Below are positions 1 to 8,209 of a DNA stretch of 64,000 nt, one piece after another. Source of the DNA: Aliivibrio fischeri ATCC 7744 = JCM 18803 = DSM 507 (GTDB lineage: Bacteria; Pseudomonadota; Gammaproteobacteria; Enterobacterales; Vibrionaceae); NCBI RefSeq assembly GCF_023983475.1, contig NZ_CP092712.1:1984001-2048000 (forward strand), given 5' to 3'. Numbering within the stretch: position 1 is the stretch's first letter; every line of letters starts with the position of its first letter. The position numbers were made by a program, and so were the translations under genes. The notes below the pieces were generated by a model, which was not told the origin of the DNA, did not search any database, and was given only the letters and a program-made list of their open reading frames with translations.

Positions 1-39
1 TAAAATTAATAATTACACTATGTAAGCACGAGAGATAAA

Positions 40-873
40 ATGGAAAAGAAAATACTATTAACGGATTGCCCTGATTCTCGTGGGCTAATAGCAAAAATAA
101 CCAACATTTGTTACAAACATCAGCTAAACATTGTTCATAACAATGAATACGTTGATAACGTAACAGGTCAGTTTTTTATGAGAACTGAGCTAGAGGGCAT
201 TTTTAATGATGTCACTTTCCTAGCAGATATTGATGAGGCACTCCCATCAGGAAGTCATCGTAAATTGGTGACTGAACCACGAAAAAAAGTGGTTATTCTC
301 GTCACTAAAGAGGCACACTGTATTGGTGATATTCTTATAAAGGCCTATTCTGGCGCGATGAATATCGATATTGCTGCTGTTGTGGGGAATCACGATGTCT
401 TAGGTGGGCTCATTGAAAAGTTTGATATCCCTTTTCATCATGTATCTCATGAAGGGCTATCACGCGAAGAGCATGAAGAGAAAATGCTTGAAGTGATTAA
501 CTCTTATGAACCAGAATACGTTGTATTAGCAAAATATATGCGTGTGTTAACACCAAACTTTGTTGCTCAATTCCCTAAAAAAATCATTAACATCCACCAC
601 AGTTTCTTACCGGCTTTCATTGGGGCAAAACCTTATCAGCAAGCTTATGACCGCGGTGTAAAAATCATTGGTGCCACCGCACACTTTGTGACGAATGATT
701 TAGATGAAGGCCCAATCATTAAACAAGATGTTATCCCTGTGGATCACAACTTTAGTGCTGAAGACATGGCAATGGCTGGTCGTGACGTAGAAAAATCAGT
801 ATTGAGTAAAGCGCTAACAAAAGTATTAAACGATCACGTTTTTGTTTATGGCAATAAAACCGTTATTCTTTAA
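40..873 (+). CDS. purU: Formyltetrahydrofolate deformylase PurU
   Basis: Hydrolyses 10-formyl-THF to THF and formate, balancing the one-carbon pool and feeding formate to PurT-type purine synthesis; cytoplasmic. The 277-residue protein has an N-terminal ACT domain (about residues 5-80) and a formyltransferase-fold hydrolase domain (about 85-275). The catalytic Asn-His-Asp set is visible as N184 and H186 in INIHHSFLPAF and D222 in NDLDEGPI. The ATG is preceded by a GAGAG Shine-Dalgarno. It stands alone and ends in a bidirectional terminator shared with the convergent hydrolase gene. Length and motifs match the family. Confidence 0.96.
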   Translation: MEKKILLTDCPDSRGLIAKITNICYKHQLNIVHNNEYVDNVTGQFFMRTELEGIFNDVTFLADIDEALPSGSHRKLVTEPRKKVVILVTKEAHCIGDILIKAYSGAMNIDIAAVVGNHDVLGGLIEKFDIPFHHVSHEGLSREEHEEKMLEVINSYEPEYVVLAKYMRVLTPNFVAQFPKKIINIHHSFLPAFIGAKPYQQAYDRGVKIIGATAHFVTNDLDEGPIIKQDVIPVDHNFSAEDMAMAGRDVEKSVLSKALTKVLNDHVFVYGNKTVIL

Positions 874-885
874 CGGCTGAAATAA

Positions 886-920
886 AAAACGGCGATCATG
901 ATGATCGCCGTTTTATTTTT
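886..920. terminator. Bidirectional terminator purU / hydrolase
   Basis: Inverted repeat AAAACGGCGATC / GATCGCCGTTTT with a 5-base loop, T-rich on the plus side and A-rich on the other. It sits between two convergent genes and can serve both. Confidence 0.85.
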
Positions 921-929
921 AATTCATGG

Positions 930-1727
930 TTATTGAGCCGCAATAAACTCTATTGCGTATTTATTAAATTCTTTCGGTCTATCAATATTACACACATGCC
1001 CACATTCAGGGATTTGTAATAACTGACTGTGTTGATGAACTGCCACCATCTCTTCCACTGGTTTCATGAACAAATAATCATTTGCACCCATCAAGTAAAG
1101 TGTTGGAATCGCTAATTCTTTATCTTTAAAGTAACGCATTAACGGATTCACATCAGCAGCTAATTTAAACCAACGCTTAAACTCTTTTTGGCACAATTTT
1201 TTAGCTTCACGAGTGAACACATGTCGAGACTCTTTTTGGCTTTTTTGTGGCATCACCACATAAGAAAACAACTTATAAAGCCACATATAAGGCATGATAT
1301 TCTTTGTCATATCGCCCATTTTGATCAAAAACTGAGAGCGAAAATTAAAACGAGTAATCGCTCCAGCTAATACCATTGAGCTCACACGATCTTGTGCTAA
1401 TTCAGCTAAGTTTCGAATAATAATCGTACCAAGAGACATACCAACAAAGTGCGCAGATTTAATATTAAGATGATCAAGTACATCTAAAATATCCTGACTT
1501 ACCACTTTAAAAGAATACTGTTTATTGATGAATTCTTTGATTTGAGAGAAATGGTTCGAACGTCCATGACCACGTAAATCAATGAGCAATACATTAAAAT
1601 TCTTTCTAAAAGCAGCGATTTGCTTAAACCATGTTGTTGAGCTTCCACCCGCACCATGGACAAACACTACCCACTTAGAGCTCGATTCATGCTCATAGGT
1701 TCTATGGAATAATAAAGACTCAGACAT
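930..1727 (-). CDS. Alpha/beta-fold hydrolase
   Basis: Cytoplasmic serine hydrolase of the alpha/beta superfamily; substrate unknown. Numbering from the ATG at 1727 (265 aa), HGAGGS near residue 24 forms the oxyanion region, GMSLG places nucleophile S98 in the elbow, D217 lies in GANDY and H244 in CGHVC, so the triad is complete. An in-frame TTG at 1745 would add 6 residues but has no Shine-Dalgarno; the ATG is the conventional choice although its GAAAGG is very close. It has no operon partner. It could be an esterase, lipase or C-C hydrolase; the sequence does not decide. Confidence 0.88.
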   Translation of the reverse strand: MSESLLFHRTYEHESSSKWVVFVHGAGGSSTTWFKQIAAFRKNFNVLLIDLRGHGRSNHFSQIKEFINKQYSFKVVSQDILDVLDHLNIKSAHFVGMSLGTIIIRNLAELAQDRVSSMVLAGAITRFNFRSQFLIKMGDMTKNIMPYMWLYKLFSYVVMPQKSQKESRHVFTREAKKLCQKEFKRWFKLAADVNPLMRYFKDKELAIPTLYLMGANDYLFMKPVEEMVAVHQHSQLLQIPECGHVCNIDRPKEFNKYAIEFIAAQ

Positions 1728-1892
1728 CCTTTCAACTTCATTCAAAATTTACGTTAACATTGACTATAGCATTTCAAATAGAAGATGAATACTTCACACT
1801 GCATTTCCCATCACAGCATTAATATATTCATACAAAAATAATCTAACTATCTGATTTTAAAAAATCAATAAGAGTGATTACTCTATAGTTAT

Positions 1893-2708
1893 CTATTTTC
1901 CCTGCTGCTCTTTTCTAAACTGTTCAGGAGTTACTCCCGTATGTTTACGAAACATCTTAATAAAAGAGGAACCTTGGCTATAGCCTAATTGATATGCAAT
2001 TTCATTGATTGATATAGCATCTTTTAACAACACCATAGCCTTCGCTAATTTAGCCCTCTGACGCCAATCATTAAAACTCATTTTCAACTCTTTTTGAAAG
2101 CGCCTTGCCAAGGTTCTTTCAGTACTAAATACCCGCTTTGCCCATATTTCTAAACTTGAATCATCAGCAGGATTTTCTTGTAGTTGCATTAAAATAGGCG
2201 CTAATAATTTATCATCCGTAAAAGGAAGATAGTTTTCTATTGGATTGGTTTTTGATAAACGCTCTATCAGAACATGACTTAAATATTTATCTTCTGTCGT
2301 AAGAACTGCTGTAGTTTGACGCGCGACAAGATCATCAACTATAGCCCTTAATAATGGCGTTAAAGGAAACATACAAGCGCTCGTAGGTAGCTTCTGACTC
2401 AATTCAAATTCAATATTAATCGCACAATATTCAACATCATTATGATTAAACGCACGATGCAATAAATGAGCTGGCGTCCAAATAGCATAATTGGCAGGAC
2501 AAAACATTTTTTGCTTATCCACTTCCATTTCAAGTCGCCCTTGCTTAATCAAATGTAACTGACCCCAAGGATGTGAATGCGATAACGTTTCTGTTTTTGC
2601 CTCAAGGAAAAAATAATGAAAAAACACATCCGTTGGCAGACTTTCATCTAATTGAGGCAGGAATTTTTTATCTGTCATGTTCGCTATGTTAGGTGTCCTA
2701 AATGGCAT
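1893..2708 (-). CDS. AraC-family transcriptional regulator
   Basis: 271-residue regulator with an N-terminal cupin-like sensor part (HSHPWGQLHLI about residue 43) and a C-terminal double helix-turn-helix (about 165-268), including the family signature INEIAYQLGYSQGSSFIKMF followed by F-R-K-x-T-G-V-T-P. The sensor type (AraC_binding cupin plus HTH_18) is common among small-molecule responsive regulators. It is transcribed divergently from an EamA exporter 58 bp away, so it probably controls that transporter and itself. The inducer cannot be told from the sequence. A second in-frame Met (residue 11) has no better ribosome site. Confidence 0.9.
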   Translation of the reverse strand: MPFRTPNIANMTDKKFLPQLDESLPTDVFFHYFFLEAKTETLSHSHPWGQLHLIKQGRLEMEVDKQKMFCPANYAIWTPAHLLHRAFNHNDVEYCAINIEFELSQKLPTSACMFPLTPLLRAIVDDLVARQTTAVLTTEDKYLSHVLIERLSKTNPIENYLPFTDDKLLAPILMQLQENPADDSSLEIWAKRVFSTERTLARRFQKELKMSFNDWRQRAKLAKAMVLLKDAISINEIAYQLGYSQGSSFIKMFRKHTGVTPEQFRKEQQGK

Positions 2709-2766
2709 ACAACTCTGCTCGCTATTGATGTGACAATTCTATCAATTATTTCTGATAGAGGTTTTT

Positions 2767-3660
2767 ATGACTATCTTCTTCCCTATTACAGCCGTATTTA
2801 TCTGGGCGACGAATGCCGTGATAAGTAAACTCGCTACCGAAGCAATCGAACCTGGTGCTATCGCATTCTATCGCTGGTTTTTTGCTATATTTATCTTGCT
2901 GCCTTTTTGTATAAAACCGGTATGGCAACAAAGACAACAGATTAAAGTTCACTTAGGAAAGTTAACCATACTGGCTTCATTAGGTATGGTGCTAAACCAA
3001 TGCCTTGCTTACTACGCCGCTCATACAACAAGCGCAACCAACATCGCTGTCTTTTTATCACTGATGCCTTTATTTGGATTATTCCTAGCCGTTCCTTTAT
3101 TAGGTAATAAACTTAAAAAACAAGCGTTAATTGGCGCTATCATTTCGTTTTCAGGGCTTATTTATATGCTAAGTGAAGGAAACCCAATGAACTTATTATC
3201 AAATGGAATAAAACAAGGTGATGGCTTAATGTTTATCTCAAGTTTGGCTTACGCTTTATATTCCGTTTTACTTAATAAATGGAAACTACCGTTGGCACCT
3301 TGGACCTCCGTTTTTTGCCAAGTCGTTATTGGAGCTGCACTTCAGTTACCTTTATTACTAACAAGTGACTCTTATATGATCAGTCATACCGCGCTGCCTA
3401 TGGTTCTATTTGCTGCTGCTTTTGCTTCTGTTATTGCACCATGGTGTTGGCTGCAAGGCGTACAAAGGATTGGGTCTTCACAAGCTACGTTATTTATGAA
3501 TTTAGTGCCTGTATTTACTGTAATAGTCAGCTTTATTTTTCTGGGTAAAGTTCCGACTTGGTATCACTTAATTGGAGGAAGTGCTGTACTTACTGGCTTA
3601 CTCTTGGCTCAAGTCAAAATCACATCAATGCAAACAGCACTCTCAGAAAAAGTCGTTTAA
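2767..3660 (+). CDS. EamA/DMT-family membrane exporter
   Basis: 297-residue inner-membrane protein with about ten hydrophobic segments arranged as two EamA repeats (about residues 5-135 and 150-285), typical of drug/metabolite transporters that export amino acids or related metabolites. The ATG has AGAGG five bases upstream. It is divergent from the AraC-type gene at 1893-2708, which is the likely regulator. A hairpin terminator follows at 3692. The substrate is not predictable. Confidence 0.9.
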   Translation: MTIFFPITAVFIWATNAVISKLATEAIEPGAIAFYRWFFAIFILLPFCIKPVWQQRQQIKVHLGKLTILASLGMVLNQCLAYYAAHTTSATNIAVFLSLMPLFGLFLAVPLLGNKLKKQALIGAIISFSGLIYMLSEGNPMNLLSNGIKQGDGLMFISSLAYALYSVLLNKWKLPLAPWTSVFCQVVIGAALQLPLLLTSDSYMISHTALPMVLFAAAFASVIAPWCWLQGVQRIGSSQATLFMNLVPVFTVIVSFIFLGKVPTWYHLIGGSAVLTGLLLAQVKITSMQTALSEKVV

Positions 3661-3691
3661 TGTCAGGTAGCACAAGCAATCATCAAAGAAT

Positions 3692-3726
3692 ATGCACCTC
3701 TAATATAAAGAGGTGCATCACTTTTA
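3692..3726. terminator. Terminator between exporter and malY
   Basis: ATGCACCTCT / AGAGGTGCAT stem with a 7-base loop followed on the plus strand by CACTTTTATT. It lies between the convergent exporter and malY genes and its tail overlaps the malY stop codon. It is stronger for the plus-strand gene. Confidence 0.75.
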
Positions 3727-4896
3727 TTCAGTCAATTCTTTAACCGCAGAAATCAGCGCCATCAGTCCTTTTTCTACTTTTTCTCTTGGACAACCTAAAT
3801 TCAAACGGACAAAATATTTTCCAACCTCACCATAGGTACTCCCTTGCATTATCGCTACCTTATGTTTCTTAATAAGACACTGATTTAGTTTATCCATATC
3901 AATAGAGAGCGAAGAGAGATCAATCCAAGCAAGATAAGTTGCATCTGGAATTTGGTAACCAACGCTCGGTAACTGTTCTGCTAAGGTTTGTGCAACATAA
4001 TGATGATTTTCATAAAGATAGGTTTTTAATTCGTCTAACCAAGGCGCTCCTTTTTGATACGCCGCCATTAAACCAATAACACCAAGGATCGATGGTGATG
4101 ATAAGCCATCCACTTGCTTAAGATTAAACAGGTAGTTATCTCGTGCAGGTTCTTCTGCAATAAATGCATAAGCTCCATTTAGTGCAGGGATATTAAATGA
4201 TTTTGATGCTGAACTGACTAACGCCCAACGTTCCCCTGCACCAAAACCCTGCCAAGGCGTATGAGGCTTAAATGAAACATCCATGTGGATCTCATCACTA
4301 ATCACAGCAACATTATGCTTTTGACACAACGAAGCCATACGAGTTAATTCTGCAGATGTCCAAACCCTTCCCGTTGGATTATGCGGGCTACATAGAAGCA
4401 AAATCGTATTATTTGGATCCGCTAACTGTGTTTCAAATTGCTCCCAATTAATCTGATAACCAGAGTCTGTAGCTTGCAACTTATTAGCGACGATGGTACG
4501 CCCTAACCCTAGAATCATTTTGTCAAAAGCATCATAAGCAGGAGTATGGATAACCACCCCTTGATTCGGTTGACTCCATTCACGTATTAATTGAGAGACG
4601 ATATAAATAACGGAAGGCCCATACACTAGATGCTCATCATTAAATTCAGCATCAAAACGGCTCTTAAACCAATGGGTAACCGCATTTTTAAAATCACTGT
4701 GATTCCATCGACTATAGCCAAACACAGGGTGATTAATACGAGAGTTTAAGGCTTCAATCACAGCAGGAGGTGCTGCAAAATCCATATCCGAAATAGTAAA
4801 TGGAAGCAAATCCGCTTCCCCAAATCGGTCCTCAACATAGTCCCATTGAGTGCAGTAACTGCCTTTACGATTAATTTGTTCAGAGAAATTGAACAT
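3724..4896 (-). CDS. malY: MalY/PatB-type PLP aminotransferase (cystathionine beta-lyase)
   Basis: PLP-dependent fold-type I enzyme of the MalY/PatB family. It has beta C-S lyase activity in characterised members and in E. coli also dampens MalT. The open frame extends to 4968, but the ATG at 4896 gives 390 aa, the E. coli MalY length, and has GGGAG nine bases upstream; the upstream extension is Phe-rich and lacks a start signal. SDEIHMDVSF and SSASKSFNIPAL (Schiff-base lysine region) are visible. It is the distal gene behind malX, separated by an attenuator-like hairpin. Association with malX and malI supports the name over a generic aminotransferase. Confidence 0.9.
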   Translation of the reverse strand: MFNFSEQINRKGSYCTQWDYVEDRFGEADLLPFTISDMDFAAPPAVIEALNSRINHPVFGYSRWNHSDFKNAVTHWFKSRFDAEFNDEHLVYGPSVIYIVSQLIREWSQPNQGVVIHTPAYDAFDKMILGLGRTIVANKLQATDSGYQINWEQFETQLADPNNTILLLCSPHNPTGRVWTSAELTRMASLCQKHNVAVISDEIHMDVSFKPHTPWQGFGAGERWALVSSASKSFNIPALNGAYAFIAEEPARDNYLFNLKQVDGLSSPSILGVIGLMAAYQKGAPWLDELKTYLYENHHYVAQTLAEQLPSVGYQIPDATYLAWIDLSSLSIDMDKLNQCLIKKHKVAIMQGSTYGEVGKYFVRLNLGCPREKVEKGLMALISAVKELTE

Positions 4897-4940
4897 AGAT
4901 AAATACTCCCAAAAAACAAACCAGAAATAGAAACAAAAAG

Positions 4941-4966
4941 AAAAAGCGGAGTTAAATAAACTCCGC
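4941..4966 (-). terminator. Attenuator/terminator between malX and malY
   Basis: On the minus strand GCGGAGT-loop-ACTCCGC is followed by TTTTTCTTTTTG. It sits after the malX stop and before the malY ribosome site, so it should end a fraction of malX transcripts and lower malY output. Confidence 0.75.
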
Positions 4967-5018
4967 AATGAAAACCAACCTAAACATAGATTAACAACTG
5001 ATTTAGATTGGCATCGTA

Positions 5019-6596
5019 CTAAGCTGGCGTTGCCATTAATGATTGAATTTCATTTTTAACCATATGAACTTGAGTACCAATAACCACTTGTAAACTGTGT
5101 TCATCAAGCTTCACAACACCAAGAGCACCGTAAGCCTTTAGCTCAGCATCATTTACCAATCTCATATCAGCAACGGTTAAACGTAAACGTGTAATACAGT
5201 TATCAAGTGAAGTAATGTTTTCTGCACCACCAAGAGCCGCAAGGATTAACGCTCCTTTACCACCTTCAGTAGCTAGGATCGTTTCAGCTTCAGCCGATAC
5301 AGGAACTTCGTTCGTTTCACGTCCAGGTGTTTTCAAGTTAAACTTAAGAATCGCAAACTTAAATACGAAGTAGTAAATAGTAAACCAAACGCCAGCAACA
5401 ACAGGAACCAAGTACCATTTCGTTGCAGTACCTTGAAGTACACCAAAGACTAAGAAATCGATGATGTTGCCATCAGTATTACCAATAGTGACATCTAACA
5501 TCCCCATTACCATGAAACCTAAACCAGTTAGCATCGCATGAATAAAGTACAGGACAGGTGCAACAAATAGGAATAAGAATTCAAGAGGCTCAGTAATACC
5601 ACCAACGATACAAGCCACAACACCAGAGATTAATAACGCTTTAATTTTGCTTCGATTTTCAACTTTAGAACAGTGGTACATAGCTAGAGCAGCACCAGGA
5701 AGACCACCTAAGAAGGCTGGCATCTTGCCTTGAGATAGGAATGCTGTCACAGATGGTGTAAAACCTTGTGTGTCTGGACAAGATAATTCTGAGTAGAAAA
5801 TATTAAGAGCACCAGATACCGTGTCACCACACACTTCCATCGTGCCACCCGCTTCTGTGAATCGAATCAGCGCAACCAGAATATGATGAAGACCGATAGG
5901 AAGCAGTAAACGCTCACCAGCACCAAATAAGAAAGGTCCGAAATCTCCTGCACCTGCTATCGCATAACCAATACCGTTAATGCCAGCTGCAAAATAAGGC
6001 CAAATAAAAGGAACAAGCAGACCAACAACGCCAAGTGTAATTGAAGAGATAATTGGAACAAAACGAGCGCCACCAAAGAAAGCTAACGCATCTGGCATTT
6101 TAAATGTGTAGAAACGAGTATGCAGTTTCGCAACAATAATACCAACGATAACGGCACCTAAAATGCCCGTATCAATAGATTCGGTACCAAGAATAGACGT
6201 TACGCCGTATGACTGACGCAGAGCTTCACTATCTAGAGCTCCTGTCACAGTTAAATAGAAATTAATTGAAAGGTTAAGTGCGGCGTAACCAACTAAACCT
6301 GAAAATGCCGCAACCCCTTTTTCTTCACGAGCTAATCCCATTGGAATCGCAATCGCAAACATCACTGGTAAGTAGATAAAAGCCACTAAACCAATTTTTG
6401 TCATCCAAATAAAAATATATTGAAGAATAACGTTATCAAAAAAAGGCATTGCTTCTTTTAACGCTGCACTAGAAAAAGAACTCCCGATACCAAGAAGAAT
6501 ACCCGAAAAAGCGAGCAAAGCGACAGGAACCATAAAGGTCTTACCTAAACTCTGTAAGAACTCCCACAGAGTAGTTTTATTAGCTTTTTGTTGCAT
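5019..6596 (-). CDS. malX: PTS maltose/glucose-type transporter IICB (MalX)
   Basis: 525-residue phosphotransferase permease: an IIC membrane domain (about 15-400, ten or so hydrophobic segments, GLHHI substrate motif) followed by a linker and a IIB domain with phosphorylated C467 in CITRLRL. It takes up and phosphorylates a sugar (glucose or maltose in E. coli MalX). No IIA domain is present, so it must use a separate IIA such as Crr. GGAG lies 7 bases before ATG. Divergent malI with flanking operators indicates control by MalI. It resembles PtsG (23131-24558) closely, but the locus identifies it. Confidence 0.93.
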   Translation of the reverse strand: MQQKANKTTLWEFLQSLGKTFMVPVALLAFSGILLGIGSSFSSAALKEAMPFFDNVILQYIFIWMTKIGLVAFIYLPVMFAIAIPMGLAREEKGVAAFSGLVGYAALNLSINFYLTVTGALDSEALRQSYGVTSILGTESIDTGILGAVIVGIIVAKLHTRFYTFKMPDALAFFGGARFVPIISSITLGVVGLLVPFIWPYFAAGINGIGYAIAGAGDFGPFLFGAGERLLLPIGLHHILVALIRFTEAGGTMEVCGDTVSGALNIFYSELSCPDTQGFTPSVTAFLSQGKMPAFLGGLPGAALAMYHCSKVENRSKIKALLISGVVACIVGGITEPLEFLFLFVAPVLYFIHAMLTGLGFMVMGMLDVTIGNTDGNIIDFLVFGVLQGTATKWYLVPVVAGVWFTIYYFVFKFAILKFNLKTPGRETNEVPVSAEAETILATEGGKGALILAALGGAENITSLDNCITRLRLTVADMRLVNDAELKAYGALGVVKLDEHSLQVVIGTQVHMVKNEIQSLMATPA

Positions 6597-6706
6597 AGGA
6601 TTTCTCCATTAAATAAATCAAATAGACAACTGGAGGTAATTCAACAGCTTTAAATTTGTTGAGTACGCTTTCGTATTTATCGACACAATACACATGATAA
6701 AGACTT

Positions 6707-6722
6707 GGTAAAACGTTTTACC
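6707..6722. promoter_or_regulatory. MalI-type operator 1 (malX side)
   Basis: Perfect 16-bp palindrome GGTAAAACGTTTTACC in the malX/malI intergenic region. It resembles the E. coli MalI operator core GATAAAACGTTTTATC as I recall it. Near the malX promoter side. Confidence 0.8.
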
Positions 6723-6806
6723 ACTTTTCCTGTGATCACGATCGATATAATTTTTCAATTTATATATAAATGCTATAGAATGAGGAATCTAAAGAAGGTT
6801 TTGTTA

Positions 6807-6822
6807 GGTGAAACGTTTTATC
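6807..6822. promoter_or_regulatory. MalI-type operator 2 (malI side)
   Basis: GGTGAAACGTTTTATC, a near-palindromic copy of operator 1 with centres exactly 100 bp apart, 22 bp before the malI start. Its placement suits autorepression of malI. Confidence 0.78.
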
Positions 6823-6844
6823 AAAGACAACTAAAAGAAGAATC

Positions 6845-7867
6845 ATGATAAATAAAAAAGCAAATATAAAGGATGTCGCTGAACGTGCAGGGGTTTCTGT
6901 AACCACGGTTTCGATGGTGCTAAGCGAAAAAGGACGCATATCTTCTGATACGATTGATAAAGTGAATCAAGCCGTACAAGATTTGGGTTATATAAAAAAC
7001 CGCACAGCCTCTAACCTACGCTCACAAAAGTCGACTTTAATCGGCCTAATCTTACGCGACATCAGTGATCCTTATTATGCGGAAGTTGCCGCAGGAATAA
7101 GTGAAGTCTTAGAAGAAAAAGGTTATATGCTTTTTCTTGCTCAATCAGGCACAAGCCAAGAAAAATTTGATCAATGTTTAGCAACCATGATTGCTCAAGA
7201 TATTGGTGGAATCATCTTCTGCCCTATTCGTGATTCAGGGATCCCAAACCTTGATAAAGTTAAAAACGTAGGCCTTCCTATTGTTTGTGTGGCTCGAGCT
7301 AAAATAAATCAACAGATCGATTTCGTTGGTCCTGATAATATGCAAGCGGCTAAAATTGCTACTGAATACCTTATTAAACAAGGCCATCGACAAATTGCTT
7401 ATGTTGGTGGACAAAGTGATTCTTTAAGTCGTGCTGAGCGTTTAGGTGGCTATTGCAGCACCCTAATGCAGTTTGGTTTACCTTTTAAACCAGAATGGGT
7501 TGTTGAATGCGATAAAAGCCAAACCGCATCAGCAGAAGCCGTGAATCAATTGATGAATAAGAACCCTAAAATTACCGCTATACTTTGTCACTATTCATCA
7601 ACAGCTTTTGGTGCAGTATATGGCGTTAACCGAGCGAATCGCAGTGTAGGTAAAGATAACTACATTGGACAACAAGTTGCGATTATTGGATTTGATGATG
7701 TGCCTGAAGCTGAACTAATTCAACCATCACTTACCTTTGTATCTTCTCCAATTCGGGATATTGGTCGCCAAGCAGGCCATCGTTTAATTAATCAAATCAA
7801 TGATAAAGACAGCGTACCTCAAAGCTTAATTTTAAGCCCTGAGTTAATTGCTCGTAATTCTGCATAA
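6845..7867 (+). CDS. malI: LacI-family repressor MalI
   Basis: 340-residue LacI/GalR repressor: N-terminal helix-turn-helix and hinge (IKDVAERAGVSVTTVSMVL, about residues 7-26, then a hinge helix to about 60) and a periplasmic-binding-protein-like effector domain (about 63-335). In E. coli MalI represses malXY; the inducer is not established from sequence. It is divergent from malX with two operators in the 248-bp gap, one near each gene, implying repression of both. GAAG before the ATG provides the ribosome site. Confidence 0.93.
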   Translation: MINKKANIKDVAERAGVSVTTVSMVLSEKGRISSDTIDKVNQAVQDLGYIKNRTASNLRSQKSTLIGLILRDISDPYYAEVAAGISEVLEEKGYMLFLAQSGTSQEKFDQCLATMIAQDIGGIIFCPIRDSGIPNLDKVKNVGLPIVCVARAKINQQIDFVGPDNMQAAKIATEYLIKQGHRQIAYVGGQSDSLSRAERLGGYCSTLMQFGLPFKPEWVVECDKSQTASAEAVNQLMNKNPKITAILCHYSSTAFGAVYGVNRANRSVGKDNYIGQQVAIIGFDDVPEAELIQPSLTFVSSPIRDIGRQAGHRLINQINDKDSVPQSLILSPELIARNSA

Positions 7868-7987
7868 ATAAAAAAGTATAGCTTGGGTTATTAATGGGAA
7901 TAATATTAATAACCAAACAAATACATTGATATTAATGTAATAACAAACTAACGTGAAATCTCAACTTCATTTTATTAAGGATAATAT

Positions 7988-8146
7988 ATGAACAAACTGG
8001 TTTTAATTATTTTATGTGTATTACTGCCACCACTTGGTGTTTTCTTTGCCAAAGGTGTCGGAAAAGATCTTCTTATTAATATCATATTGACGCTTTTATT
8101 CTGGATTCCTGGAATGATCCACGCACTGTGGGTCACAACTCGATAG
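7988..8146 (+). CDS. YqaE/Pmp3 family small membrane protein
   Basis: 52-residue protein with two hydrophobic helices. It carries the family pattern LLPPLGVF near residue 12 and LLFWIPGMIHALWV at the C-terminus, as in YqaE/Pmp3 proteins that affect membrane potential and salt tolerance. AAGG lies 8 bases before the ATG. It is a single gene between malI and the convergent metE, with a shared hairpin terminator after it. Confidence 0.88.
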   Translation: MNKLVLIILCVLLPPLGVFFAKGVGKDLLINIILTLLFWIPGMIHALWVTTR

Positions 8147-8156
8147 CACAAAATAA

Positions 8157-8187
8157 AAAGCGAAGCCTATGATTGGCTTCGCTCTTA
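8157..8187. terminator. Bidirectional terminator yqaE-like / metE
   Basis: AGCGAAGCC / GGCTTCGCT stem, 7-base loop, with A-rich DNA on the left (T-run for metE) and CTTACTT on the right. Confidence 0.82.
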
Positions 8188-8209
8188 CTTAAAAATATAT
8201 TATTGCAAA

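Noticed and set aside
4897-4968. A 24-residue N-terminal extension of MalY as a leader or membrane signal
   Set aside because: It is the translation of the inter-gene hairpin and a Phe-rich stretch; the ATG at 4896 has a proper ribosome site and yields the standard length.
6731-6748. TGTGATCACGATCGATAT as a CRP site in the malX/malI gap
   Set aside because: Only the left half matches (TGTGA); the right half keeps 2 of 5 consensus bases. Not strong enough to list as a feature.
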